This document shows positions 54,799 to 63,123 of a stretch of 64,000 nucleotides of DNA, one piece after another. The stretch comes from Gracilibacillus ureilyticus. GTDB lineage: Bacteria; Bacillota; Bacilli; Bacillales; Amphibacillaceae. The stretch lies in the NCBI RefSeq assembly GCF_900111195.1, contig NZ_FOGL01000001.1, positions 372,001 to 436,000 of the forward strand. The letters are read 5' to 3'. The notes under the pieces are model-generated. The model had not been told where the DNA came from. It worked only from the letters and a program-made list of their open reading frames with translations, and made no database searches. Positions within the stretch are counted from its first letter, which is position 1. Each line of letters opens with the position of its first letter. Both the position numbers and the translations under genes were made by a program.

Positions 54799-55683
54799 TT
54801 ATTGATTTCGACTGCCTAAATAATCAACTAACTTTTCCAGCAAAGTCCCGTTTAGTTCCATTTCTTCTAGTAAGTTTTTTGCCTGTTTAACATATCTGTT
54901 TTTATGCTCAATTGCCCCGTTTAAACCTAAAAGGGATGGATAAGTTGATTTCTGATTATCCTCATCACTGCCGGAGGCTTTTCCCATTATTTCCGAATCA
55001 CCTATAACATCGAGTATATCATCCTGAATCTGAAATATTAACCCGATTAGATTACCGAATCGCTCCATCTTTTGTAGAATCATGCTGTCTGCTCCGGCTA
55101 AATAGGCCCCTGTAACGATTGAAAAAGTTAGCAGTCTGCCTGTTTTTAACTGATGTATTTCCTCTAATTGTTCAACAGATATGCTTTCCTTTTCAGCCTG
55201 CATATCCATTAGCTGACCTGCAACCATTCCTTCTAAACCACTTGCCGATGCCAATTTAGAGATAAGAAATACTTTCTCAGTGTCCGAATAGCAAGCTGCA
55301 TTTGAAATCACGTGAAAACTGTTGGTCAGTAATCCGTCCCCAGCTAAAATCGCTGTCGCCTCATCAAATTTCTTATGATTTGTTAACATTCCCCGTCGAT
55401 ATGTATCATTATCCATTGCCGGCAGATCATCATGAATCAGAGAATATGTATGGATCATTTCCAGTGCCATGGCTGCCGGATAAACTTTTTCTGAGTCACC
55501 GTTTAAACCTTCACAGGTTAATTTCATGAGAATTGGGCGCAGCCTCTTCCCACCCGCCTCGATGGAGTACTTTGTAGAATGATTTAGCAGCGGTGGCATG
55601 GAAAGCTTACTAAGATAAGCAGATAACAACTCGTTAAGCTTATCCTGCTCTTTTTTTAAATAATTCGATAAATTTGTATCCAC
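54799..55683 (-). CDS. ispA: farnesyl diphosphate synthase (IspA)
   Basis: 294 aa short-chain prenyl synthase. First Asp-rich motif DDLPAMD (85–91) and second DDILD (221–225); the substrate site GGKRLRP (44–50) is present. It makes C15 diphosphate from the products of the pathway that begins with Dxs. The GTG start is 8 nt from AGGAGG and directly follows the xseB stop. Operon xseA-xseB-ispA then OLE-oapA-dxs. Confidence 0.94.
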   Translation of the reverse strand: MDTNLSNYLKKEQDKLNELLSAYLSKLSMPPLLNHSTKYSIEAGGKRLRPILMKLTCEGLNGDSEKVYPAAMALEMIHTYSLIHDDLPAMDNDTYRRGMLTNHKKFDEATAILAGDGLLTNSFHVISNAACYSDTEKVFLISKLASASGLEGMVAGQLMDMQAEKESISVEQLEEIHQLKTGRLLTFSIVTGAYLAGADSMILQKMERFGNLIGLIFQIQDDILDVIGDSEIMGKASGSDEDNQKSTYPSLLGLNGAIEHKNRYVKQAKNLLEEMELNGTLLEKLVDYLGSRNQ

Positions 55684-55917
55684 CTAACTTTCCTCCTGTA
55701 TCGTAAATAACGATAACTCGCCATTCTCATCCATTATTTCTTTTAACTGTTTATCAGCTTGCACTAATTTGTCATGACAGATCTTGGATAACTTTGATCC
55801 TTCTGCATAATATTCCATTGCCTTCTCTAATGGAATGTCTCCTGCTTCCATTTTTCCAACTATTTCTTCTAACTTTTTGAGTGCTTCCTCAAAGGATAAC
55901 GATTGGTCATTAGCCAT
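55684..55917 (-). CDS. xseB: exodeoxyribonuclease VII small subunit
   Basis: 77 aa helical protein (SFEEALKKLEEIVGKMEAGDIPLEKAMEYYAEGSKL), stoichiometric partner of XseA in single-strand DNA degradation. The ATG at 55917 is 7 nt from GGAGGGG and overlaps the end of xseA by 8 nt. The in-frame ATG at 55935 lies before the ribosome site and is rejected. Confidence 0.95.
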   Translation of the reverse strand: MANDQSLSFEEALKKLEEIVGKMEAGDIPLEKAMEYYAEGSKLSKICHDKLVQADKQLKEIMDENGELSLFTIQEES

Positions 55918-57268
55918 TATTATTCCCCTCCACATTCTTTACTTTTCCAAATACTTTACCATCTGCTAATTGGACGGTGAAATTATCGCCAACTTTTACT
56001 TCAGAAGCTTTAGTAATTAAATCTTCATTCTCATTATAAGCGATGGAATAACCCCTTAACATAATATTCATTGGATTAAGAAGCTCTAATTGAGACAACT
56101 GATGGCTGAATTTTGATTTGTTTTTCTCGATAAGATGGTTCCCCTGCTGAACCAATTGATTATGTACGCTTTTTAATTTTTCTTCTTTTAAATGAATGAT
56201 TTTTTCCGGATTAATATATTCCAGTTGTTTATCCGCATACTTCCACTTGTCCCATTTTTCTTTGGCGTACCTGTTTATTGATAATTGTTTTCTTTCGATT
56301 AAACGATCCAGTATCTGTTCTTTCTCAGTTATAAATCGTTTCGGATATTTAAACGCATAAGATTCCTGCAATCTCTTTAAGTCTTGCTTCTGATGATGAA
56401 TGTATCTGTTATGATTGTTTGTTAACATCCGGTTTAACTGCTGCACATACTCCATTATTTCCTTCCTTGATGGTACGGCAATCTCTGCCGCCGCAGTAGG
56501 TGTTGCCGCACGAACATCTGCTGCAAAATCACTAATAGTAAAGTCTGTTTCATGACCGACAGCAGAAATAATCGGAATGGAGGATTGAAAAATAGCACGA
56601 GCGACTTTTTCCTCATTAAAAGCCCATAATTCCTCGATTGATCCGCCACCTCTGCCCAAAATAATCAGATCTATTCCTTTTAGGCTGTTTGTCTTATTAA
56701 TCGCTTCAGCAATCGAATCTTTTGCATATTTTCCTTGTACAAGAATAGGAACAACCAATACATTAACAAGAGGATACCGTCTTTCTAATGTTGTCAGTAT
56801 ATCTCTTACAGCAGCCCCTGTCGGTGAAGTTAAAACAGCAATTTTCTCCGGATATTCAGGTATCTCTTTTTTGTGCTGCTGGTCGAATATCCCTTCTTTT
56901 TCAAGCTTTTCTTTTAATTGTTCAAAAGCCAGATGCAATGCTCCAATTCCGTCTGGCTGCATCTCCTGAATGTAAAGCTGATATTGCCCGCTTGATTCAA
57001 AGACGCTTACATTCCCCAGCAGCAGTACTTTCATTCCGTCTTCTGGCTTAAAGTCCATATTCATATTCTGGCTCTGAAACATGACAGCTCTTATACTGGC
57101 ATTATCATCTTTTATTGTCATATACATATGGCCTCTGCTGTGGTGTTTAAAATTAGAAATTTCCCCTCTTAGCCAGATATTACTTAAATGCTTGTCTACA
57201 TCAAATTTCTTTTTAATATATCTGGTTAAAGCCGTTACCGAAAGATATTTATCCTCCATTAACAACAC
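55910..57268 (-). CDS. xseA: exodeoxyribonuclease VII large subunit
   Basis: About 452 aa. OB-fold domain (about 1–100, VTALTRYIKKKFD, HMYMTIKD), catalytic domain with TSPTGAAVRDI (about 152–162), GRGGGSIEELWAFN (about 202–215) and VGHETDFTISDFAADVRAATPTAAAEIA (about 238–265), then a long coiled coil. Possible starts are GTG 57268, TTG 57265 and ATG 57259; an AGGA site fits the first two better. Confidence 0.95.
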   Translation of the reverse strand: MLLMEDKYLSVTALTRYIKKKFDVDKHLSNIWLRGEISNFKHHSRGHMYMTIKDDNASIRAVMFQSQNMNMDFKPEDGMKVLLLGNVSVFESSGQYQLYIQEMQPDGIGALHLAFEQLKEKLEKEGIFDQQHKKEIPEYPEKIAVLTSPTGAAVRDILTTLERRYPLVNVLVVPILVQGKYAKDSIAEAINKTNSLKGIDLIILGRGGGSIEELWAFNEEKVARAIFQSSIPIISAVGHETDFTISDFAADVRAATPTAAAEIAVPSRKEIMEYVQQLNRMLTNNHNRYIHHQKQDLKRLQESYAFKYPKRFITEKEQILDRLIERKQLSINRYAKEKWDKWKYADKQLEYINPEKIIHLKEEKLKSVHNQLVQQGNHLIEKNKSKFSHQLSQLELLNPMNIMLRGYSIAYNENEDLITKASEVKVGDNFTVQLADGKVFGKVKNVEGNNNG

Positions 57269-57330
57269 TCATTTCCTGCAAATATTAACTTCTTACTATT
57301 TTAGGTAAGCTCCGCAAAATAAATCTTAAT

Positions 57331-57364
57331 AGAAAAGGCCATTAGCAATAATTGCAATGACCTT
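57331..57364 (-). terminator. hairpin after folD
   Basis: Imperfect 14-bp stem (57335–57348 with 57351–57364); on the minus strand followed by TTCTATTAA. It may reduce read-through from folD to xseA. Confidence 0.5.
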
Positions 57365-57389
57365 ATGTTGTTTAAAAACATTTCATAAA

Positions 57390-58250
57390 TTAACTATTTA
57401 CACCATTATGTATTTTTGCTGATTTGATTGTATTATGCAATAGCATGGTAATTGTCATTGGTCCAACACCTTTTGGAACAGGTGTGATGAAACTTGCTTT
57501 TTCTTTTGCACTCTCAAATTCAACATCCCCAGTTAATGTACCTTCCTTTGTCCGATTCACACCGACATCTATTACTACTGCACCGTCTTTAATATAGTCG
57601 CCATTGATAAAATGCTCCATCCCAACTGCTACTATTAGAATATCTGCCTGATTGATATATTTTTCCATATCATTAGTCCTGGAATGACAATAGGTTACTG
57701 TTGCATTTTCGTTTAATAGCAATTGACCTACCGGTTTACCGACGATATTACTTCTGCCTATGATAACAGCATGCTTTCCTTCGATCTTAATATCCTTCGA
57801 TTTCAGCATTTGAATAATGCCATAAGGTGTACAAGGAAAGAATGTATCTTTACCTGTCATCATTCTTCCGATATTAATTGGATGGAAGCCGTCAACATCT
57901 TTCTCTGGTGTTATTGTTTCAATTACTTTTTGTTCATTGATATGCGCAGGTAATGGCAGCTGAACGAGAATACCATGTACCTCTTCTTTATTATTTAATT
58001 CGTTGATTAGTGATAATAACTCCTCTTCTGATGTGGAATCTGGTAATGTAATTAAGTCTGATTCTACACCCACATATTCCGATGCTCTTTGCTTCCCAAG
58101 CACATAGGATTTAGAAGCAGGATCGTCCCCGATTAAAATAACGGTTAAGCCAGGAATAATTCCTTTCTCTCTCAAGTCCAGTACTTCATTTTTCATTTCG
58201 TCTCTCATTGACTGAGCTAATTCACTTCCATAGATAACTTCTGCTGCCAT
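57390..58250 (-). CDS. folD: methylenetetrahydrofolate dehydrogenase/cyclohydrolase
   Basis: 286 aa bifunctional folate enzyme. Catalytic Y49 and K53 in SYVLGKQRASE, QLPLPAHINEQKV, the PCTPYGIIQML loop, and the NADP site VIGRSNIVGKPVGQLLL (about 162–178). The C-terminus has DVGVNRT and TPVPKGVGPMTITMLL. GGGGGAAG precedes the ATG. It follows nusB by 17 nt. Confidence 0.96.
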   Translation of the reverse strand: MAAEVIYGSELAQSMRDEMKNEVLDLREKGIIPGLTVILIGDDPASKSYVLGKQRASEYVGVESDLITLPDSTSEEELLSLINELNNKEEVHGILVQLPLPAHINEQKVIETITPEKDVDGFHPINIGRMMTGKDTFFPCTPYGIIQMLKSKDIKIEGKHAVIIGRSNIVGKPVGQLLLNENATVTYCHSRTNDMEKYINQADILIVAVGMEHFINGDYIKDGAVVIDVGVNRTKEGTLTGDVEFESAKEKASFITPVPKGVGPMTITMLLHNTIKSAKIHNGVNS

Positions 58251-58267
58251 GATTTCTTCCCCCTATA

Positions 58268-58645
58268 TTATAACATTTTTGATAAAACACCATTTATAAA
58301 TTTACCTGATTTATCGTCACCAAATATATGAGCAATTTCGATTGCTTCATTTATCACAACACTGGGAGGTGCATCTTTTTCATAAAAAAGTTCATATGTT
58401 GCAATCCTCAGCAATGTTCGTTCAACTGTTGCTAAACGATTCAATGACCATTTCTCCAGGTGTGCGGATATTTTAGTATCAATTTCTTCTTTATTCTCTA
58501 CAACACCATTTACTAAATTAATTAAAAAGGAATCCTGTTCTGTCTCATCGATTAAATAATTTCTTGCTTCTTCTACATTATATTCTTCTCTGTCCAGCGG
58601 AAAAAGAATTTGCAAAGCTTTTTCTCGTGCAGTTCGTCGTTTCAT
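58268..58645 (-). CDS. nusB: transcription antitermination factor NusB
   Basis: About 125 aa all-helical protein. It binds boxA with NusE (S10) and supports rRNA transcription. Begins [17 protein letters not shown]; the tail [25 protein letters not shown] is diagnostic. The ATG at 58645 is 9 nt from AAGGAG; a longer in-frame start (58705) has no such site. Confidence 0.95.
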   Translation of the reverse strand: MKRRTAREKALQILFPLDREEYNVEEARNYLIDETEQDSFLINLVNGVVENKEEIDTKISAHLEKWSLNRLATVERTLLRIATYELFYEKDAPPSVVINEAIEIAHIFGDDKSGKFINGVLSKML

Positions 58646-58774
58646 TGTTCTATACTCCTTATCACGATCAAATTCATGGTACATTTCATTTACAAATGAT
58701 ATCATGTTCTGAATTTGATTACCAATATCTAAAGAAAAAAATTAAGACAACGGTTGTTAAAGGTTATTATTAGT

Positions 58775-58805
58775 AAACAAAGCCCACAAGTTGATTGTGG
58801 GCTTT
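58775..58805 (-). terminator. terminator after yqhY
   Basis: Perfect 11-bp arms 58779–58789 and 58795–58805; on the minus strand followed by GTTTACT. It separates the accBC-yqhY unit from nusB. Confidence 0.75.
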
Positions 58806-58810
58806 CTTCT

Positions 58811-59215
58811 TTATTCTTCATTTTCTTGATTGTCCTGGTTAGGATTCTGTTCCATATGGACACCAACTATGTGAATGTTAATCTCTTTAATGGTTATTGC
58901 TGTCATATTTTCGATAGTTTGTCTCACGTTTGTCTGAATACTTTCAGCTACTTTAGGAATAGAGAATCCGTAATCAACGACAGTGTATACATCGATCAAT
59001 ACACCATTCTCGGTCAAATCTACTTTAACACCTTTTCCATGTGTTTTCTTTCCTAATTTCTCTGCCACCCCTGAAGCAAAGTTCCCGCGCATACTTGAAA
59101 CTCCGTTAACTTCTGTTGTAGCAATACCGGCAATGACTTCAAGGACATCTGGGGCAATTTCCACTTTACCAAGCTGGGAAGGTTCTCCTACATGCAATAA
59201 ATTCGCATTCGTCAT
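58811..59215 (-). CDS. yqhY: Asp23/Gls24 family protein YqhY
   Basis: 134 aa. The Asp23 fold (VEIAPDVLEVIAGIATTEVNGVSSMRG, GKGVKVDLTENGVLIDVYTVVDYG, ENMTAITIKEINIHIVGVHM). In B. subtilis YqhY is co-encoded with accBC and has been linked to acetyl-CoA carboxylase control; the conserved adjacency here agrees. GGAGGGG precedes the ATG, and accC ends 31 nt upstream. Confidence 0.93.
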   Translation of the reverse strand: MTNANLLHVGEPSQLGKVEIAPDVLEVIAGIATTEVNGVSSMRGNFASGVAEKLGKKTHGKGVKVDLTENGVLIDVYTVVDYGFSIPKVAESIQTNVRQTIENMTAITIKEINIHIVGVHMEQNPNQDNQENEE

Positions 59216-59246
59216 ATTTCCCCTCCTTTTCTCCTAATAAAAGTTT

Positions 59247-60605
59247 CTACTCTTCATCCTTCATTATACTATACTTTTCTAAAAATCTTGTATTAAAATC
59301 ACCTTCAACAAATACTGGATGAACCATCATTTTCCTGTGAAAAGGAATCGTTGTGTGTACCCCTTCAATAACAAATTCATCTAAAGCACGCTTCATTTTA
59401 TGAACAGCTTCATCCCTTGATTTCCCGTAAGTGATCAATTTGGCAATCATGGAATCATAATATGGAGGTATCCGGTAACCGGGATATGCCGCAGAATCAA
59501 TACGAACACCAAGCCCGCCTGGGGCAAGGTACATAGTTATCTCACCTGGTGAAGGCATAAAGTCCTTTTCCGGGTTTTCTGCATTAATACGGCACTCAAT
59601 CGCCCAGCCATCAAATGTAATATCTTCTTGTGTATAGGATAATGGTTCATTGTTGGCAATATTGATCTGCTCTCTGATTAAATCAACACCTGTTACCATT
59701 TCTGTAACGGGATGCTCCACCTGAATCCTTGTATTCATTTCCATAAAATAGAACTTATTTTCCTTATTATCAAATATAAATTCAATGGTACCAGCACCGG
59801 AATAGTTAACTGCTTTGGCAGCTTTGACAGCAGCATCACCCATTTTCTTACGCATTGATTCACTGATAGCAGGTGACGGAGTCTCCTCAATCAATTTCTG
59901 AAGTCTTCTCTGAACCGTACAGTCACGTTCCCCTAAGTGAATAGCATTTCCATGGTTATCTGCTAAAACCTGAATTTCGACATGCCGGAAATCCTCAATG
60001 AACTTTTCCAGATAGACACCAGGGTTCCCAAAAGCTTTTTCAGCTTCATTTTGTGTAACACGAATCCCTTTCATTAATTCCTCTTTATCTCGTGCCACAC
60101 GGATTCCTTTTCCGCCACCACCGGCAGTTGCTTTTATGATCACAGGGAAACCTATCTGGTTTGCAACTTCCAATGCCTGTTCTTCATTTTCAATAATTCC
60201 ATTTGATCCCGGAACTACCGGAACTCCTGCCTCTTTCATCGTTTCTCTTGCAACATCCTTTGTTCCCATCTTCTGAATTGCATAAGAACTTGGACCAACA
60301 AAAGTAACATTGCAAGCCTGACAAATATCAGCGAAATCAGCATTTTCAGATAAAAACCCGTAACCCGGATGGATAGCATCAGATTCTGTTAATGTTGCTA
60401 CACTCATAATATTTGTAAAATTCAAATAGCTCTCACTACTTAGTTTTGGACCGATACAGTATGCTTCATCTGCTAGCTTCACATGTAAAGCATCACGATC
60501 TGCTTCAGAATAAACTGCAACTGTTTCAATCCCCATTTCTTTACATGTGCGAATGATTCTTACAGCAATTTCTCCTCGATTCGCAATTAAGAGTTTCTTA
60601 ATCAC
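59247..60605 (-). CDS. accC: acetyl-CoA carboxylase, biotin carboxylase subunit
   Basis: 452 aa ATP-grasp enzyme that carboxylates the biotin on AccB. Begins [24 protein letters not shown] loop [12 protein letters not shown] (about 157–168), [23 protein letters not shown] and [18 protein letters not shown] (about 286–303). The GTG start is 8 nt from AAGGGG. It follows accB by 12 nt. Confidence 0.96.
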   Translation of the reverse strand: MIKKLLIANRGEIAVRIIRTCKEMGIETVAVYSEADRDALHVKLADEAYCIGPKLSSESYLNFTNIMSVATLTESDAIHPGYGFLSENADFADICQACNVTFVGPSSYAIQKMGTKDVARETMKEAGVPVVPGSNGIIENEEQALEVANQIGFPVIIKATAGGGGKGIRVARDKEELMKGIRVTQNEAEKAFGNPGVYLEKFIEDFRHVEIQVLADNHGNAIHLGERDCTVQRRLQKLIEETPSPAISESMRKKMGDAAVKAAKAVNYSGAGTIEFIFDNKENKFYFMEMNTRIQVEHPVTEMVTGVDLIREQINIANNEPLSYTQEDITFDGWAIECRINAENPEKDFMPSPGEITMYLAPGGLGVRIDSAAYPGYRIPPYYDSMIAKLITYGKSRDEAVHKMKRALDEFVIEGVHTTIPFHRKMMVHPVFVEGDFNTRFLEKYSIMKDEE

Positions 60606-60617
60606 AGCTTCATCCCC

Positions 60618-61106
60618 TTATACTGACTTAATCCGAAATAATGGCTGGCCATATTCAACTAGCTCACCATTTTCAACTAAAATTTCTGTAATGGTTCCAT
60701 TTACATCTGCTTCAATTTCATTAAATAATTTCATTGCTTCCACAATACATACGACTGTATCTCCATTTACAGTGTCGCCAACTTGTACAAATGCAGGCTT
60801 ATCTGGTGAAGGAGAACTGTAAAATGTTCCGACCATTGGTGAAACAATTTCGTGATCATAATCCTTCACGGCATCTTGCTGGGCAGGAACTTCCTGTGAT
60901 ACTTCTTCTGTTTTCACTTCATTATGTTCCACTGGTGATGGCTGGATTTCCACCGGTTTATGTACAGATTCCTTGGCAACTGTTTCCACTACAGCATTAT
61001 TCTTTTTTAATTTTATTTTTGCTCCATTTGCTTCATAAGTAAATTCATCAATTGATGATTTATCTAGTTTTTCAATTAGTGTTTCCAATTCTTTAATTGA
61101 TAACAT
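60618..61106 (-). CDS. accB: acetyl-CoA carboxylase biotin carboxyl carrier protein
   Basis: About 162 aa. The N-terminal segment [21 protein letters not shown] is typical. A flexible linker follows, then the biotinyl domain with the biotin lysine near residue 126 in [11 protein letters not shown]. The ATG at 61106 has AAGGGG about 9 nt upstream and matches family N-termini; a longer in-frame ATG exists at 61124. First gene of accB-accC-yqhY, with a promoter and FapR-like site upstream. Confidence 0.95.
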   Translation of the reverse strand: MLSIKELETLIEKLDKSSIDEFTYEANGAKIKLKKNNAVVETVAKESVHKPVEIQPSPVEHNEVKTEEVSQEVPAQQDAVKDYDHEIVSPMVGTFYSSPSPDKPAFVQVGDTVNGDTVVCIVEAMKLFNEIEADVNGTITEILVENGELVEYGQPLFRIKSV

Positions 61107-61135
61107 CCCATTGCACCCCTTCATTCTTAGTTACA

Positions 61136-61154
61136 TTTAATAACAGGTACTAAT
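61136..61154 (-). promoter_or_regulatory. FapR-like operator upstream of accBC
   Basis: The 19-mer ATTAGTACCTGTTATTAAA on the minus strand matches the FapR consensus ATTAGTACCTGATACTAAT at 16 of 19 positions, including the complete left half. It lies just downstream of the accB promoter, about 14 bp beyond the −10. Confidence 0.65.
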
Positions 61155-61167
61155 AACTCCTTTTAAC

Positions 61168-61196
61168 ATTTTACGCAAACAATAGTAAAACTGCAA
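61168..61196 (-). promoter_or_regulatory. sigma-A promoter of accB-accC-yqhY
   Basis: On the minus strand TTGCAG (61191–61196), a 17-bp spacer and TAAAAT (61168–61173), about 60 nt before the start codon. Confidence 0.65.
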
Positions 61197-61203
61197 CAAT
61201 TTT

Positions 61204-61239
61204 AAAAAGAAAAACGACAGTAATAAGATGATTACTGTC
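61204..61239 (-). terminator. terminator of the spoIIIA operon
   Basis: Perfect 9-bp arms 61216–61224 and 61231–61239; on the minus strand followed by GTTTTTCTTTTT. It lies 15 nt after the spoIIIAH stop. Confidence 0.85.
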
Positions 61240-61253
61240 AAACAATCTATTTA

Positions 61254-61838
61254 TTAATTTGTTTGATAAACAACTTCAATGTCCACTTCACCAAACTCCT
61301 GCTTTGTTTGCTGAATGATCTGGTTGGCTTCTTTGCTTGTCAGGGAATCGACTTGAACTGTGACTACCACATTTCCATCTGAAACATTGCGTACAAGTAC
61401 TTCTTCAAATCCGTTGGAAGATTTAATCATATCCTCAACAATTGTCTCTTTTGACTCCAGTAATTCAATTTCCTTCATTGCCTCATATGCCTGGCTCTTT
61501 TCTTCAGAAGTTGCTTCAGCTGATGCCACGATTGTTTCCAGACGTTCTTTCTCCATACTTCTCTGATTAGTAATTTCCATTCGGACAGCAGCAAAATGTT
61601 CTTCAGAGGAAATGGATGAGGTGTCTAATTCTTTAGCAAGTTCTTCTTCGTCTTCCAAATCTGTAATACCTTCCTCACCAGAATTATTCAGAGACTGGGA
61701 AGTTACCTGATCCTGATTTTCCAGATCTGTATCAAAGTACGCTAAATCTCCTTCATTTGGTGCATTTAAATAATAAACACTTAACACAATCATTAAACTC
61801 AACATTGTCAATAACCATACTGTTTGTTTTTTTAACAT
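61254..61838 (-). CDS. spoIIIAH: stage III sporulation protein AH
   Basis: About 194 aa. Mother-cell membrane protein whose C-terminal ring-forming domain, in the intermembrane space, binds forespore SpoIIQ to form the feeding-tube channel. N-terminus LKKQTVWLLTMLSLMIVLSVYYL is the anchor; the acidic linker is shorter than the ring domain (about 85–194, EHFAAVRMEITNQRS…VEVVYQTN-type end). GGGAGGA precedes two ATGs (61841, 61838); the second matches family starts. The last gene of spoIIIA. Confidence 0.95.
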   Translation of the reverse strand: MLKKQTVWLLTMLSLMIVLSVYYLNAPNEGDLAYFDTDLENQDQVTSQSLNNSGEEGITDLEDEEELAKELDTSSISSEEHFAAVRMEITNQRSMEKERLETIVASAEATSEEKSQAYEAMKEIELLESKETIVEDMIKSSNGFEEVLVRNVSDGNVVVTVQVDSLTSKEANQIIQQTKQEFGEVDIEVVYQTN

Positions 61839-61857
61839 CATTCTTCCTCCCTTAAAT

Positions 61858-62499
61858 CTATTTATTTTTAGGCATGACAGATATGCGGTGTGCCGGTACA
61901 TCCAACACTTTCGACACGGCATCTATCACCCATTTTTTCACTTCCAGATTATCAACACCTGTTGCTACAACGAGTACCCCTCTTACCCCCGGTTTCTTAG
62001 TCTGTACAAGTAAAGGTACTTCCTGATCACCTTGTCTTAATATCACAACAGTCTGCTCTCTCGTTTCATCATCAATTCTTCTCTCTCCGCCATTTTGATC
62101 CGTTTCATTCGTTACCTGTGATCCTATTATTAAGTTTTTCTCATATACCTGTTCATTCGTTGCATCAAGGTTGACCATAACGTCCACATTAGAGACACCA
62201 GTTATTTTTTCCAGTAAATTGTTTAAATCATTTTCATACGCCTCCTCCAATCCTTTAATTTTTGTTGTCGCATTAGATGATTCCTTCTGTTTCCAGGTTT
62301 CTTCATCTTCTGTACTTTTTAATTCTTCATCTAAAGGTTTAAAGTTCTGTTCCTGATCAGTTGATTCTGACTGGAACATGTTGCTAACTAAAAGAAGAAA
62401 GACACCAACTAGTCCGATTAATGCAATATAATGAAGTTTCGTTGGCTTTTTTTCACGAGATTTTAAAGATGATAAAAATTGCTTCAGTTTATCAATCAC
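61858..62499 (-). CDS. spoIIIAG: stage III sporulation protein AG
   Basis: 213 aa. One membrane anchor (about 24–43) and a secretin-ring-like domain (about 85–213, LEKITGVSNVDVMVNLDATNE, KPGVRGVLVVATGVDN, VSKVLDVPAHRISVMP). In B. subtilis SpoIIIAG forms a large ring in the forespore channel. It overlaps spoIIIAF by 8 nt. Confidence 0.95.
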   Translation of the reverse strand: MIDKLKQFLSSLKSREKKPTKLHYIALIGLVGVFLLLVSNMFQSESTDQEQNFKPLDEELKSTEDEETWKQKESSNATTKIKGLEEAYENDLNNLLEKITGVSNVDVMVNLDATNEQVYEKNLIIGSQVTNETDQNGGERRIDDETREQTVVILRQGDQEVPLLVQTKKPGVRGVLVVATGVDNLEVKKWVIDAVSKVLDVPAHRISVMPKNK

Positions 62500-63112
62500 T
62501 TTCTTCCTCCTCCCATTCTATGATGATGTTCTCTTCACTCACCTGCCATTCTTTCGCAAGAAACTCCAGGACTTCTTTATTTTCCGGATGTTGTTCTTCC
62601 TGATCAGCTGCTGGTTCACCCACTTCAATCTCAATTGTTTCGACAGTTTTCAGAACACCCTCTTCATATGGAATAACTTGTACGAAAACATTATCTATAC
62701 TGGCCTGTTCATCATTTGATTCACTATCCAGTGAAACTTCTAAATGTGAAATAGATAATTGAAAAGTTGATTTAAGCTCCTCCTCTACTATATTTTCCAT
62801 TTGGACAACCACTTCTTCTAATACATATGCTTGATTGACTGATTCTATTTCACTTTTCTTTGTATTTGTTTCATTTTTAATCAGTTGATCCAGTGACTCC
62901 ATTTGTTGGGATTCAATCATAGGTGAAATAAATTGCTCCAGATCTACCTTAAAGAGAGACAACACTGGCTGAAGAATGATCAAAATTAATAATACTCCGA
63001 TCACTAATTTGGCGTATTGTTTCATTTTAGAACTGGGAAGAATTAAATCAACGATTAATGCTAAAATCATGTATATAATGATTTGAAGAATCCAGCTTGT
63101 CACATACTCCAT
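62492..63112 (-). CDS. spoIIIAF: stage III sporulation protein AF
   Basis: About 206 aa. Two membrane segments (about 7–26, 34–54) containing LVDLILPSSKMKQYAKLVIGVLLILIIL, then a soluble extracytoplasmic domain. ATG 63112 lies 5 nt from GGAG; the in-frame GTG 63118 is less likely. Component of the SpoIIIA channel complex, downstream of spoIIIAE. Confidence 0.94.
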   Translation of the reverse strand: MEYVTSWILQIIIYMILALIVDLILPSSKMKQYAKLVIGVLLILIILQPVLSLFKVDLEQFISPMIESQQMESLDQLIKNETNTKKSEIESVNQAYVLEEVVVQMENIVEEELKSTFQLSISHLEVSLDSESNDEQASIDNVFVQVIPYEEGVLKTVETIEIEVGEPAADQEEQHPENKEVLEFLAKEWQVSEENIIIEWEEEESD

Positions 63113-63123
63113 AGTCACTCCAC

